A DNA stretch of 30,549 nt from CALKHT01 sp964511575. GTDB taxonomy: Bacteria; Planctomycetota; Phycisphaerae; Phycisphaerales; Phycisphaeraceae. The stretch covers positions 1 to 30,549 of the forward strand of contig CAZEFM010000041.1 in assembly GCA_964511575.1 (NCBI GenBank), in the 5' to 3' direction. Within the stretch, counting starts at the first letter, position 1, and each line of letters opens with the position of its first letter. A program made the position numbers and the translations under genes. The notes below the pieces were generated by a model. That model had not been told where the DNA came from, ran no database searches, and saw only the letters and a list, made by a program, of their open reading frames with translations. Positions 23,497-30,549 of the stretch are shown here, one piece after another.

Positions 23497-25788
23497 TCAC
23501 GGGACGTTGCGCAGCACATCCGCGACTTCAACAAACACCTGCCGCTGCGTTTCGACGAGCCAGGCGTCGATCCGATGTTCATGATCGCGCAGGATCGCCT
23601 GTGCCGAGGCGTAACGATCGGCGTCGAGCGACAATTCATCCAGAACCGTTCGGCTGTGCAGCAACGCATTGGCGAACCCGCCACCGATGTAGATGCCGTT
23701 CGCCACCAGCGTATCGAAGCGCAGGTTACGTACGTGCTGCGTCAGTTCATCGGCCGTGATGCGTTGATCGGCATCATGGTCGGCGGCGACAAGCGCGATC
23801 ATGCGTTCGGGCAGCCGTGCCGTATCGATGACCGCGTCATCATCCGTCGCATGGATTCGCATCAGCCGTTGCACGACATCAGCCACGGGGTCGGCCTGCT
23901 TCTTCTTGTCCTTGCCACGGTAGCCGAAGCCCGCAGAAGTCTGCTCCATGGCGTGTACCAACCGCCTGCGTTCCTCACCAGCAATGGCACCATCGCCATC
24001 CGTATCGAACGCCCACACCGCTTCGCGTGCCATCGTTCGTTGTTGTTCAACGTCGCCGGGTGCATCGAATGTTTCTTCAGCAAAGCGGATAACCGCAAGC
24101 TGATAACGTTCGAATACATCATCACCCAACACGGCACGCAGTTGACCCGCCGCCTGCCTGTTGGCGTCACGAATGCGCTCCGCTGCTGTGGACTTGTGCT
24201 TCCGCACGATCACGCGGATGGCGGGGTCCTGTTCTGGCGATGCGGCAAAGCGCATCATCACGCGGTCGATGAGCACCTCGAGGCGGCCGCCATCGTCCAG
24301 ACGCACCAGCCGCACCAGCAGTTCTCCACGCCGACGCTCCGTCTCATCCACGCTACCGTCGCCGTTCATGTCGTAGAAAGCGTCCATTGATGCGCCATCC
24401 GCCGCACGACGCGGCTCCGCCACACGACGTCCGATGAAGACCGGCTGCAGCGACAAACGATCCGTGGCGACCATGACCTCCACCACGACCGCCAACTCCT
24501 CTCTCCCCAGCGCCCCATCGCCGTTCACATCGAGCGAATCGAGCCACGCGTCCACTTCGCCCACCCGCAGCCCAATGCCACGCGCCACCCGTTCCGCTGG
24601 TGAGAACGCTTCGGCCGTGCTTTCCATCGGTGTCACCGTCGGATCGGTTGTGCGCGATGTGGTCGCGCTCGGCAACACATCAACGACCCGGTCGATCTCT
24701 CCTTCGCCCGCGTTGCGCCACGGGTCGGCAAATCGCGGGTTGGTCAGAAATCGCTCGTCCGTCAGCGTATGAAGAAACGCGATGATCGCCTGCTTGTCCT
24801 CAGCGCTGTAAGTGAAACGACTGGCGGGCTCGATGCCGGGCATCGTGGCGTAATGGTCCACCACCTCTTCAAGCGTGGCGAAGCGACCATCGTGCATGTA
24901 AGGCCCCGTCACTTCAACATTGCGCAACGACGGAGCGCGAAACACCCCCATATCCGCACGGGCCAGCGTTACATCCCCCCGCCCACCGTCCCTCGCCAAA
25001 CGATCCGCATCCACACGATTGTTCAGCGACCGGAACATGCCAAAGAAGTTCACCATCCGGGTTTCGCCCGTGTGATGGCACAGATGACAACGCTCCATGA
25101 ACAGCGCCTTGCCGCGATTTTCCAGCGCGGTAAAGTTGGCAAAGTCCTCGTCCATCGACTGCGTCTGTGCCGCACCGATGTCGTAACGCGACTCCACCGA
25201 CACAAGCGTGCGCACAAACTGTCCGATCGCATCGACGATGCGCTTCTCCGTCACCTCTGCCGACCCAAAGGCAGCGGCGAACATCGCATCGTACCCCGGT
25301 GCCGCGGCAACCGTGCGCACCAGGCGCTGCGGCGTCAGCCCCATCTCCACCTCGCTGTACAGCGCGTTGCGCACCGCGTCTTCGATCTGTTCGGCTCGCT
25401 CATCCCACAGAAAGCCGCCGATCACATAACGCAGATTGACCAGGCTCATCGCGTTGCGCTCGATCATCGCGCCGGCATGTCCCAGGCTCACCGGCCGAGC
25501 ATCGGCAAACCCACGTTCCTGCTGATGACAGCTGGCGCACGACGTTGTCCCCGAAAGCGACAGCCGCGTGTCGTAAAACAGCGCGCGTCCCAGTTCCGCG
25601 CCAGCCTCAGTGATCGGGTTGTCAGCCGGGGTGTTGTCGAACGCCTGCCATACCCGCGCATCAAGATGCGCAGCACGCAACGCATCCTCCCCGTGCGTGC
25701 CATTGTTCTCCGCATGCACGAACACCACCGACGCCGTCGTCACCCACAGCATCGCCGCAACACGCCATCCTCTCATCCCATCAGCCAT
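23497..25788 (-). CDS. Di-haem cytochrome c peroxidase (MauG/CCP family) fused to EF-hand domain
   Basis: The ~763-residue product has a signal peptide (WRVAAMLWVTTASVVFVHAE), then a di-haem CCP/MauG domain with CASCH (about 84-88) and CHLCH (about 234-238), plus FWDERA-like, VTGPYMHDGRFATLEEVVDHY and QAIIAFLHTLTDE hallmarks. The C-terminal half carries four EF-hand-like loops: DVNGDGALGREE (~420), DMNGDGSVDETE (~473), DTDGDGAIAGEE (~595) and DHDADQRITADE (~670). The peroxidase part reduces H2O2 in the periplasm. The fusion suggests calcium binding or dimer control. ATG 25788 is preferred (AGGA 8 nt upstream); ATG 25797 is possible. Confidence 0.9.
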   Translation of the reverse strand: MADGMRGWRVAAMLWVTTASVVFVHAENNGTHGEDALRAAHLDARVWQAFDNTPADNPITEAGAELGRALFYDTRLSLSGTTSCASCHQQERGFADARPVSLGHAGAMIERNAMSLVNLRYVIGGFLWDERAEQIEDAVRNALYSEVEMGLTPQRLVRTVAAAPGYDAMFAAAFGSAEVTEKRIVDAIGQFVRTLVSVESRYDIGAAQTQSMDEDFANFTALENRGKALFMERCHLCHHTGETRMVNFFGMFRSLNNRVDADRLARDGGRGDVTLARADMGVFRAPSLRNVEVTGPYMHDGRFATLEEVVDHYATMPGIEPASRFTYSAEDKQAIIAFLHTLTDERFLTNPRFADPWRNAGEGEIDRVVDVLPSATTSRTTDPTVTPMESTAEAFSPAERVARGIGLRVGEVDAWLDSLDVNGDGALGREELAVVVEVMVATDRLSLQPVFIGRRVAEPRRAADGASMDAFYDMNGDGSVDETERRRGELLVRLVRLDDGGRLEVLIDRVMMRFAASPEQDPAIRVIVRKHKSTAAERIRDANRQAAGQLRAVLGDDVFERYQLAVIRFAEETFDAPGDVEQQRTMAREAVWAFDTDGDGAIAGEERRRLVHAMEQTSAGFGYRGKDKKKQADPVADVVQRLMRIHATDDDAVIDTARLPERMIALVAADHDADQRITADELTQHVRNLRFDTLVANGIYIGGGFANALLHSRTVLDELSLDADRYASAQAILRDHEHRIDAWLVETQRQVFVEVADVLRNVP

Positions 25789-25810
25789 CGTATTCATCCT
25801 GCCGAACAAC

Positions 25811-26602
25811 TCAGTGGAAGGTGATCCCCGGCCAATCGCCATAGTTCACATATCCGTACGGCGTTACCGCCGCCGGCCCGCGAAACGGGTCGTAACACTT
25901 GTAAAGCTGCAGCACGTTGCCGATCCCCCACGATGCGCCCTCGGCAAGGTCATGCCCATCGGCCTGCGTGGCAATCGTCGCCTGCATCTCTCCCACGTGA
26001 CCATCCATGTAGGCCGCCACCGACAAACCGCGATGACGAAACGCCAACGTCCCCATCGTGTCCTGCCCCGGCAACACCACAGCGGTGCTCACCGTTTGCT
26101 GTCCGCTGTCATTCTGCCAGTCCGCCCAGGTCAGCACGCGTGAAGGCACGAACTCGGTCATATCGCGTCGCGACCAGTACGGTGCCGTCCTGCCGCCGGG
26201 CATCGGTCGTTCGCTGTCGGACATGGCGTTGCCGTTGCAGCCGATGCTCACCGTCGCATCGCCCCAATCGCCGCTGAGCGTTCCCAATCGTCCCAGTGAC
26301 TGCGTCGTTTCATCGCCCGGGCACCGCCCCACCGCTTCGTTCATCTCCGCCAGCGAAAAGTAAGACGGCAATCCCGTGTCAGGGTTCAACACCTGACGCG
26401 CATCCACCATCACCTCACGATGATCGTTGGCGTAAAGATCGGTGGCGATCTGATACTGCCGCAGCATGGACCGGCACGCCGCCGCCTTCGCCAACGCCCG
26501 CGCCGAGCCGAGCGCCGGCAACAGCAACGCCACCAGCAATGCGATGATCGCGATCACCACCAACAGTTCGATCAACGTAAATCCCATCCGCGCACTTCGC
26601 AT
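25811..26602 (-). CDS. Type II pseudopilin-like protein (N-methylation motif, H-X9-DG)
   Basis: The 263-residue product starts with a short basic leader and the prepilin cleavage/methylation motif GFTLIELLVVIAIIALLVALLLPAL, so cleavage is expected after the Gly. The soluble part ends with FRHRGLSVAAYMDGHV, the H-X9-DG signature of the very large planctomycete pseudopilin families. It would be exported and embedded by the N-terminal helix; its substrate is unknown. ATG 26602 has GAGG 8 nt upstream; a second ATG (five codons later) also precedes the motif. It lies upstream of and on the same strand as the peroxidase gene. Confidence 0.9.
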   Translation of the reverse strand: MRSARMGFTLIELLVVIAIIALLVALLLPALGSARALAKAAACRSMLRQYQIATDLYANDHREVMVDARQVLNPDTGLPSYFSLAEMNEAVGRCPGDETTQSLGRLGTLSGDWGDATVSIGCNGNAMSDSERPMPGGRTAPYWSRRDMTEFVPSRVLTWADWQNDSGQQTVSTAVVLPGQDTMGTLAFRHRGLSVAAYMDGHVGEMQATIATQADGHDLAEGASWGIGNVLQLYKCYDPFRGPAAVTPYGYVNYGDWPGITFH

Positions 26603-26754
26603 CACACAACCTCGCTTCCGGGCGCACACTTCGCCGCCCGCGGAGGGCTTATACCACCGACGAAGCCCAACCCCTGCCAAGTGAGCAAAAACTGCTCAGA
26701 AGACGTGCAACGCCGGCACAAAACGCAACCGCCCCTGCTTTCCCCCGCTGCGCG

Positions 26755-26760
26755 TATAAT
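26755..26760 (+). promoter_or_regulatory. -10 box placing panB as leaderless
   Basis: A consensus TATAAT ends 7 nt before ATG 26768, so transcription should start at or next to the A of the start codon. No -35 and no ribosome site are visible. Confidence 0.55.
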
Positions 26761-26767
26761 TCATTGC

Positions 26768-27628
26768 ATGCCTGAGACCGAAATTGCCAAAGTCCCGCCT
26801 CCCGCGCGGGTCACGATGCGAACCATTCGCCAGTGGGTCGCCGCCGGCGAGAAGTTCCCCATGCTCACCTGCTACGACGCCACGACCGCCCGCTGGCTGG
26901 TGCGCGGCGGAGTCGAGACCATTCTCGTGGGCGATACCGCCGCCCAGATGATCCTCGGCCACGACTCGACGCTGCCCGCGACGATGCGGTTCATGCTCGA
27001 GATCACCGCGGCCGTTCGACGCGGCGCGCCCTCCGCCTTTGTCATGGCGGACATGCCCTTCGGCAGCTACCAGGCGGGCGACGACAAGGCGATCGCCAAC
27101 GCCATCCGCTTCATGAAATATGCCGGCGCCGACGCGGTGAAGTTCGAGGTGGACGCCAGCCACGCCCCGCTCGTGGCCCGGCTCACCGCGGCGGGGGTGC
27201 CCGTCGTCGCCCACATCGGCTCGCGGCCTCAGCAGGTCCGCGCGATGGGCGGCTACCGATCCGCCGGCCGCACCCGCGCCGAAGCCTCCGAGCTGTGCGA
27301 CACTGCCGAAACGCTCATCGCCCGCGGCGCGGCCATGCTCCTCATCGAAGCCGTTCCCGCGGAGGTGTCACGCACCATTGTGGAGCTGGCGCACCAGCCG
27401 CCTGGCCGCACCGAACCGGTGCCGGTCATCGGCTGCGGCGCGGGGCCGGACTGTCACGGCCACGTCATCGTCTTGCACGATTTGCTGGGTTTATCGGACT
27501 GGCAGCCGCCGTTCGCCCCACCGGTTGCCGATCTGGGCCAGCAGATCGCTCAGGCCGTCGCCAAATGGAATGAGACGGTCCGTTCCGGCCGATATCTCAA
27601 GGACGACCATCCTTACCACATGAAATGA
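26768..27628 (+). CDS. panB: Ketopantoate hydroxymethyltransferase PanB
   Basis: The 286-residue product is PanB, which adds a hydroxymethyl group from methylenetetrahydrofolate to 2-oxoisovalerate to give ketopantoate for pantothenate and CoA. Recognisable stretches are MLTCYDATTARW, ILVGDTAAQMILGHDSTLP, DMPFGSYQ, KFEVDAS, HIGSRPQQ, LIEAVPAEVS and IGCGAGPDCHGHVIVLHDLLGL. The usual DGQ of the last motif reads HGH. Length is normal for the family. The start codon follows a consensus -10 box by 7 nt, with no ribosome site. It is divergent from the pseudopilin gene. Confidence 0.95.
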   Translation: MPETEIAKVPPPARVTMRTIRQWVAAGEKFPMLTCYDATTARWLVRGGVETILVGDTAAQMILGHDSTLPATMRFMLEITAAVRRGAPSAFVMADMPFGSYQAGDDKAIANAIRFMKYAGADAVKFEVDASHAPLVARLTAAGVPVVAHIGSRPQQVRAMGGYRSAGRTRAEASELCDTAETLIARGAAMLLIEAVPAEVSRTIVELAHQPPGRTEPVPVIGCGAGPDCHGHVIVLHDLLGLSDWQPPFAPPVADLGQQIAQAVAKWNETVRSGRYLKDDHPYHMK

Positions 27629-27631
27629 AGC

Positions 27632-27661
27632 GTTTTCCCGATCCGTAAGGCGTGGGAAAAC
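27632..27661 (+). terminator. Hairpin after panB
   Basis: GTTTTCCC (27632-27639) pairs with GGGAAAAC (27654-27661) over a 14-nt loop, starting 3 nt after the panB stop. The T-tract is missing, so it is a weak terminator candidate. Confidence 0.45.
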
Positions 27662-27719
27662 CGCGTAGGATGCACAGTCATCAGGTAAAGTCGTTGCTCT
27701 GTCGTTAAGGGAGACACCC

Positions 27720-29261
27720 ATGGGTGCGATTCGCTGGTACGGTCCGACACTCGTTCTCGTGTGCACGGTGCTGGTCGTCATGATCGCAGGGCCCGGGGTC
27801 GCCCGGCGGATGGCCTGGGCTTACGACGCGGAAAAAATCCGCCTCATCAGCGACACCGCCAAAAACGACATCTCCCTCATCGAGCTCAACAAAGCGTTCC
27901 GCAACGTCGCCACCATCGTCGAGCCGAGCGTCGTCCACATCGATGTGTCGCAGCGTGAAGCCACTGCCGCCTCGGACAACCCCTTCAACCGTCGCGGCAC
28001 CAACGCCGAGGGTGGCCAGCAGGACTTTCGCGACTTCAACGTGCCCCAAGTCTACGCCAACGGCTCGGGCTGGGTCTACGATGCACGCGGCCACATCATC
28101 ACCAACTATCACGTGGTTGAGAAAGCCGATGTCATTCAGGTCCGGTTCGTCGACGGCGCGGAGCTGCGCGCCACCCTCGTGGGGTATGACCTGAAGACGG
28201 ATGTGGCAGTGCTCAAGGTGAACGCCGATAACCTTCACGTCGCTCGCCGCGCGACGGAACCGGTCGCACAGGGTGAGATCGTGTTTGCCTTCGGCTCGCC
28301 ATTCAAGTTCGAGTTTTCGATGAGTCAGGGCATCGTCTCGGCCGTGAACCGCCGCAACGTGGGCATTCTTAACCGGCTGGGCGGTTACGAAAACTTCATC
28401 CAGACCGATGCCGCCATCAACCCGGGCAACTCCGGCGGACCGCTGACGAACATCCACGGCGAGGTGATCGGCATGAACACGGCGATCCCCGTGCCGCGCG
28501 GCCGCGCCCTGCTGGGCGATGCCTCCTTCAGCGGGCTGGGCTTCGCCATCCCGGTGGACATGGTGGTGCACGTCGCCGACCAGCTCATCGCCACCGGCAA
28601 GGTCAGCCGCGGCTACCTGGGCATCTACATCAAGGACCTCGATCCCGTCATGGCTGAAACGTTCGGCTACGACGGTCGCGGCGTGCTGGTCGAAACACCC
28701 GTGGAAGGCGGCGCAGCCGAAGAAGCCGGCATCCAGCGTGGCGACATCATCCGTTCCATCAACGGCAAGACCGTGACGTCCGCCGATGAACTGCGCGATG
28801 TCGTTTCCAACTACGCGCCGGGCACCGAACTGGCGGTCGAACTCTTCCGCGACGGCAAGGTTCAGACGCTCAAATTCAACATCGATGAACTGCCCAACGA
28901 CAGCGGACTGCGTCGACGCACGCGCCTGCCGCTCGACGGCGTGCCCACCCGAACCGCACCGCCGACGCTGCGCATGCTCGGCATCGAATCCATCAGCGCA
29001 TTCACCCCCGAACTGGGCGAACGTGCCGGACTCGACATCAAGCAGGGCGTCGTCGTTCGCGCCATTCGGCGTCAATCCGTCGCCGAGAACATCGGCCTCT
29101 ACCCCGAGCAGATCATCACCCACGTGATGAGCAAGCCAGTCGACTCCCCCGAAGCGCTCGTGCGTGAACTGGAATCCTACGACCTGCGCAAAGGCGTGCG
29201 TATCAGCGTCATCGTCGATGGATTGCCCCAGTACATGCTCCTGACGCTGCCCGAAGAGTGA
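27720..29261 (+). CDS. HtrA/DegP-like S1C serine protease with two PDZ domains
   Basis: The 513-residue product has an N-terminal anchor or signal (PTLVLVCTVLVVMIAGPGV), a protease domain with H in TNYHVVEKA, D in KTDVAVLKV and S in NPGNSGGPL, and two PDZ domains (about 295-385, YLGIYIKDLDP...GVLVETPVEGGAAEEAGIQRGD; and about 420-510, GVVVRAIRRQSVAENIGL). The layout matches DegP/DegQ oligomeric envelope proteases, which combine chaperone and protease roles. ATG 27720 has AAGGGAG 6 nt upstream. It is a different subfamily from the one-PDZ protein at 7455. Confidence 0.94.
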   Translation: MGAIRWYGPTLVLVCTVLVVMIAGPGVARRMAWAYDAEKIRLISDTAKNDISLIELNKAFRNVATIVEPSVVHIDVSQREATAASDNPFNRRGTNAEGGQQDFRDFNVPQVYANGSGWVYDARGHIITNYHVVEKADVIQVRFVDGAELRATLVGYDLKTDVAVLKVNADNLHVARRATEPVAQGEIVFAFGSPFKFEFSMSQGIVSAVNRRNVGILNRLGGYENFIQTDAAINPGNSGGPLTNIHGEVIGMNTAIPVPRGRALLGDASFSGLGFAIPVDMVVHVADQLIATGKVSRGYLGIYIKDLDPVMAETFGYDGRGVLVETPVEGGAAEEAGIQRGDIIRSINGKTVTSADELRDVVSNYAPGTELAVELFRDGKVQTLKFNIDELPNDSGLRRRTRLPLDGVPTRTAPPTLRMLGIESISAFTPELGERAGLDIKQGVVVRAIRRQSVAENIGLYPEQIITHVMSKPVDSPEALVRELESYDLRKGVRISVIVDGLPQYMLLTLPEE

Positions 29262-29338
29262 GGACAGAGGACGGAGGACAGTCGGCCGCGGCGCAGCCAT
29301 TTATCAGCAGCGCTGCATGCCACGCTTGCGTCGTCAAG

Positions 29339-30463
29339 CTACAACCCCCGATCCGCGCTGCTCAACCGCTGCAACCCCGTTTCGCCTACGTAGTACATAT
29401 CCTCCACGCGGATCCCCGTGCGCAGTTCGTCACCGTAAAGCCCGGGCTCCACCGCGATCACATCGCCCACCTGCAACGTGTCATCCCAATCCGGGTTCAG
29501 ATGCGGCGCTTCGTGAGGCGAAAGCCCCACGCCGTGCCCCATGTGATGCTTGAACGCCCACCCGCCAAAACCATCGAGCATCTCCCGTGCCATGCGATCG
29601 ATTGCACGGCAACGGTCGCCCGCTTTGGCATCGCGTTCGATTTCCTCGAGCACCTGCACCACCCGTTCGTGAGCCTGTTGCTGCGCATCGGTCGGTTCAC
29701 CACCCACCACCATGCTGCGCGACAGGTCGCTGTGGTAACCGCGCAGCACAACGGTGAGATCGAAGATAGCGATCTCGCCGCGCTGTGCCGCGCGTCGCGT
29801 GGGCGCGCTGCCACTGGGGCCGATCTGAAAGTCGTTACCGATCTCGCCGATGATTTCCCCCGCATGTTCCGCCGCGGCTGCCAGCACCCCCGCGAATAAT
29901 CGCATCTCATCTGCTCCAACAATCAACGCGCGGCGCAACCAGTCGAACGCCGCCTCCGTCGCCGCGATGGCGCGACGCAGCAGCGCCACTTCATCCGCAT
30001 CCTTGCAACGTCGCACCGCAAGCATGGCCGGGTAAAAATCCCTCGCACACCGCACGCCCGGCAGACACACCCGCACGCCCTGATCGCACCCCAATCGCAT
30101 CGTCGGCTTCAACCGGTCTCCCAACGCCGCCACCGCTGCGCCAAGCTGATCCTCCACCAGCGTGCTGCGCCTGCGGGCTGCGAACCGCACCACCTCATCG
30201 GCCGTGTAAACGCCCTCCTCCCCTTCATCCACGACCAGCGTCGTCCGCCCATCCCGCTCGATCAACACCACCCGGCGCAACACCGATCGCGCCCAATACC
30301 CCGTCATCGCATGAACGTGCCCGTCGTCCGCAAGCAGCGCCGCGTCAAGATCACGGGCTGATAACTGCTCGCGGACCCGCCGCTGCCGCAATCGGCATCC
30401 TGCTTCGTTCAATCCGTCAACGCTTTCCACATGGATCATGCGTGGTGAGATCGCAACGGTCAT
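29339..30463 (-). CDS. M24 family metallopeptidase (Xaa-Pro aminopeptidase-like)
   Basis: The 374-residue product has a creatinase-type N-terminal domain (about 1-145) and a pita-bread catalytic domain. The metal ligands are present in order: D in IFDLTVVLRG, D in YHSDLSRSM, H in GHGVGLSPHEAP, E in AVEPGLY and E in VEDMYYV. This is the M24B layout of Xaa-Pro aminopeptidases, which release N-terminal residues before proline, usually in the cytoplasm. ATG 30463 is chosen; a TTG at 30511 and ATG 30439 are alternatives, and none has a clear ribosome site. The 77-nt gap to the HtrA stop shows only an AGGACAGAGGACGGAGGACAG-like word repeat. Confidence 0.9.
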   Translation of the reverse strand: MTVAISPRMIHVESVDGLNEAGCRLRQRRVREQLSARDLDAALLADDGHVHAMTGYWARSVLRRVVLIERDGRTTLVVDEGEEGVYTADEVVRFAARRRSTLVEDQLGAAVAALGDRLKPTMRLGCDQGVRVCLPGVRCARDFYPAMLAVRRCKDADEVALLRRAIAATEAAFDWLRRALIVGADEMRLFAGVLAAAAEHAGEIIGEIGNDFQIGPSGSAPTRRAAQRGEIAIFDLTVVLRGYHSDLSRSMVVGGEPTDAQQQAHERVVQVLEEIERDAKAGDRCRAIDRMAREMLDGFGGWAFKHHMGHGVGLSPHEAPHLNPDWDDTLQVGDVIAVEPGLYGDELRTGIRVEDMYYVGETGLQRLSSADRGL

Positions 30464-30549
30464 GCCGAAGAGGGAAATTTGAAAGAGTACGTCACGAAAA
30501 ATGTTGGGCAATTAATGCGGCACGCCGCCGGACCGGCGGTATGATGAAA

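Overview
The window is 30.5 kb of GC-rich bacterial chromosome with one 100-N scaffolding gap (23072-23171). The gene set suggests a planctomycete, most likely Phycisphaerae-like: a pseudopilin with the H-X9-DG signature, two adjacent Ku genes, two HtrA-type proteases, a cytochrome c peroxidase/EF-hand fusion and an LRR fragment. No rRNA or other marker allows a firm assignment, so the taxonomy is an inference.

Region 1 (1-5300) holds a DUF4239-like membrane protein, a broken LRR gene and a compact ~3.4-kb integrative element lying against the 3' end of a tRNA-Val(GAC) gene. The element carries an HUH-type rolling-circle Rep, a ribbon-helix-helix protein, an excisionase-like HTH protein and a tyrosine integrase, with no evident cargo. 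It is bounded by a 137-bp perfect direct repeat (145 bp with one mismatch) containing the tRNA 3' end. The integrase reading frame runs through the attachment site. Circularisation would give the integrase a different C-terminal tail and couple it (ATGA overlap) to a small gene on the other side of att. Between that small gene and rep lies a cluster of strong hairpins that looks like an origin.

Region 2 (5300-11370) is chromosomal: two overlapping ku genes (end joining), a repeat-rich intergenic block with a good intrinsic terminator, a one-PDZ HtrA protease, thiC behind a TPP riboswitch, and a lipoprotein gene.

Region 3 (11396-17195, minus strand) is a compact phage-derived block. It encodes portal, scaffold-like, SU10/DUF5309-like major capsid and connector-like proteins, then small membrane proteins resembling a lysis set. 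No terminase, tail or integrase gene is seen. It is divergent from a GAF-AAA+-Fis enhancer-binding protein (17514-19133). The shared intergenic region has two copies of the palindrome TGTGCGCACA and a -24/-12-like site. This is the second candidate for an undescribed system: a capsid-forming unit apparently tied to a host-type regulator.

Region 4 (19271-30549) encodes an overlapping pair of ABC exporter half-transporters with a classic asymmetric (one degenerate) ATPase site arrangement. The assembly gap follows, then a 5'-truncated Rieske protein, a di-haem peroxidase fused to four EF-hands, a type II pseudopilin, panB (apparently leaderless), a two-PDZ HtrA protease and an M24 aminopeptidase.
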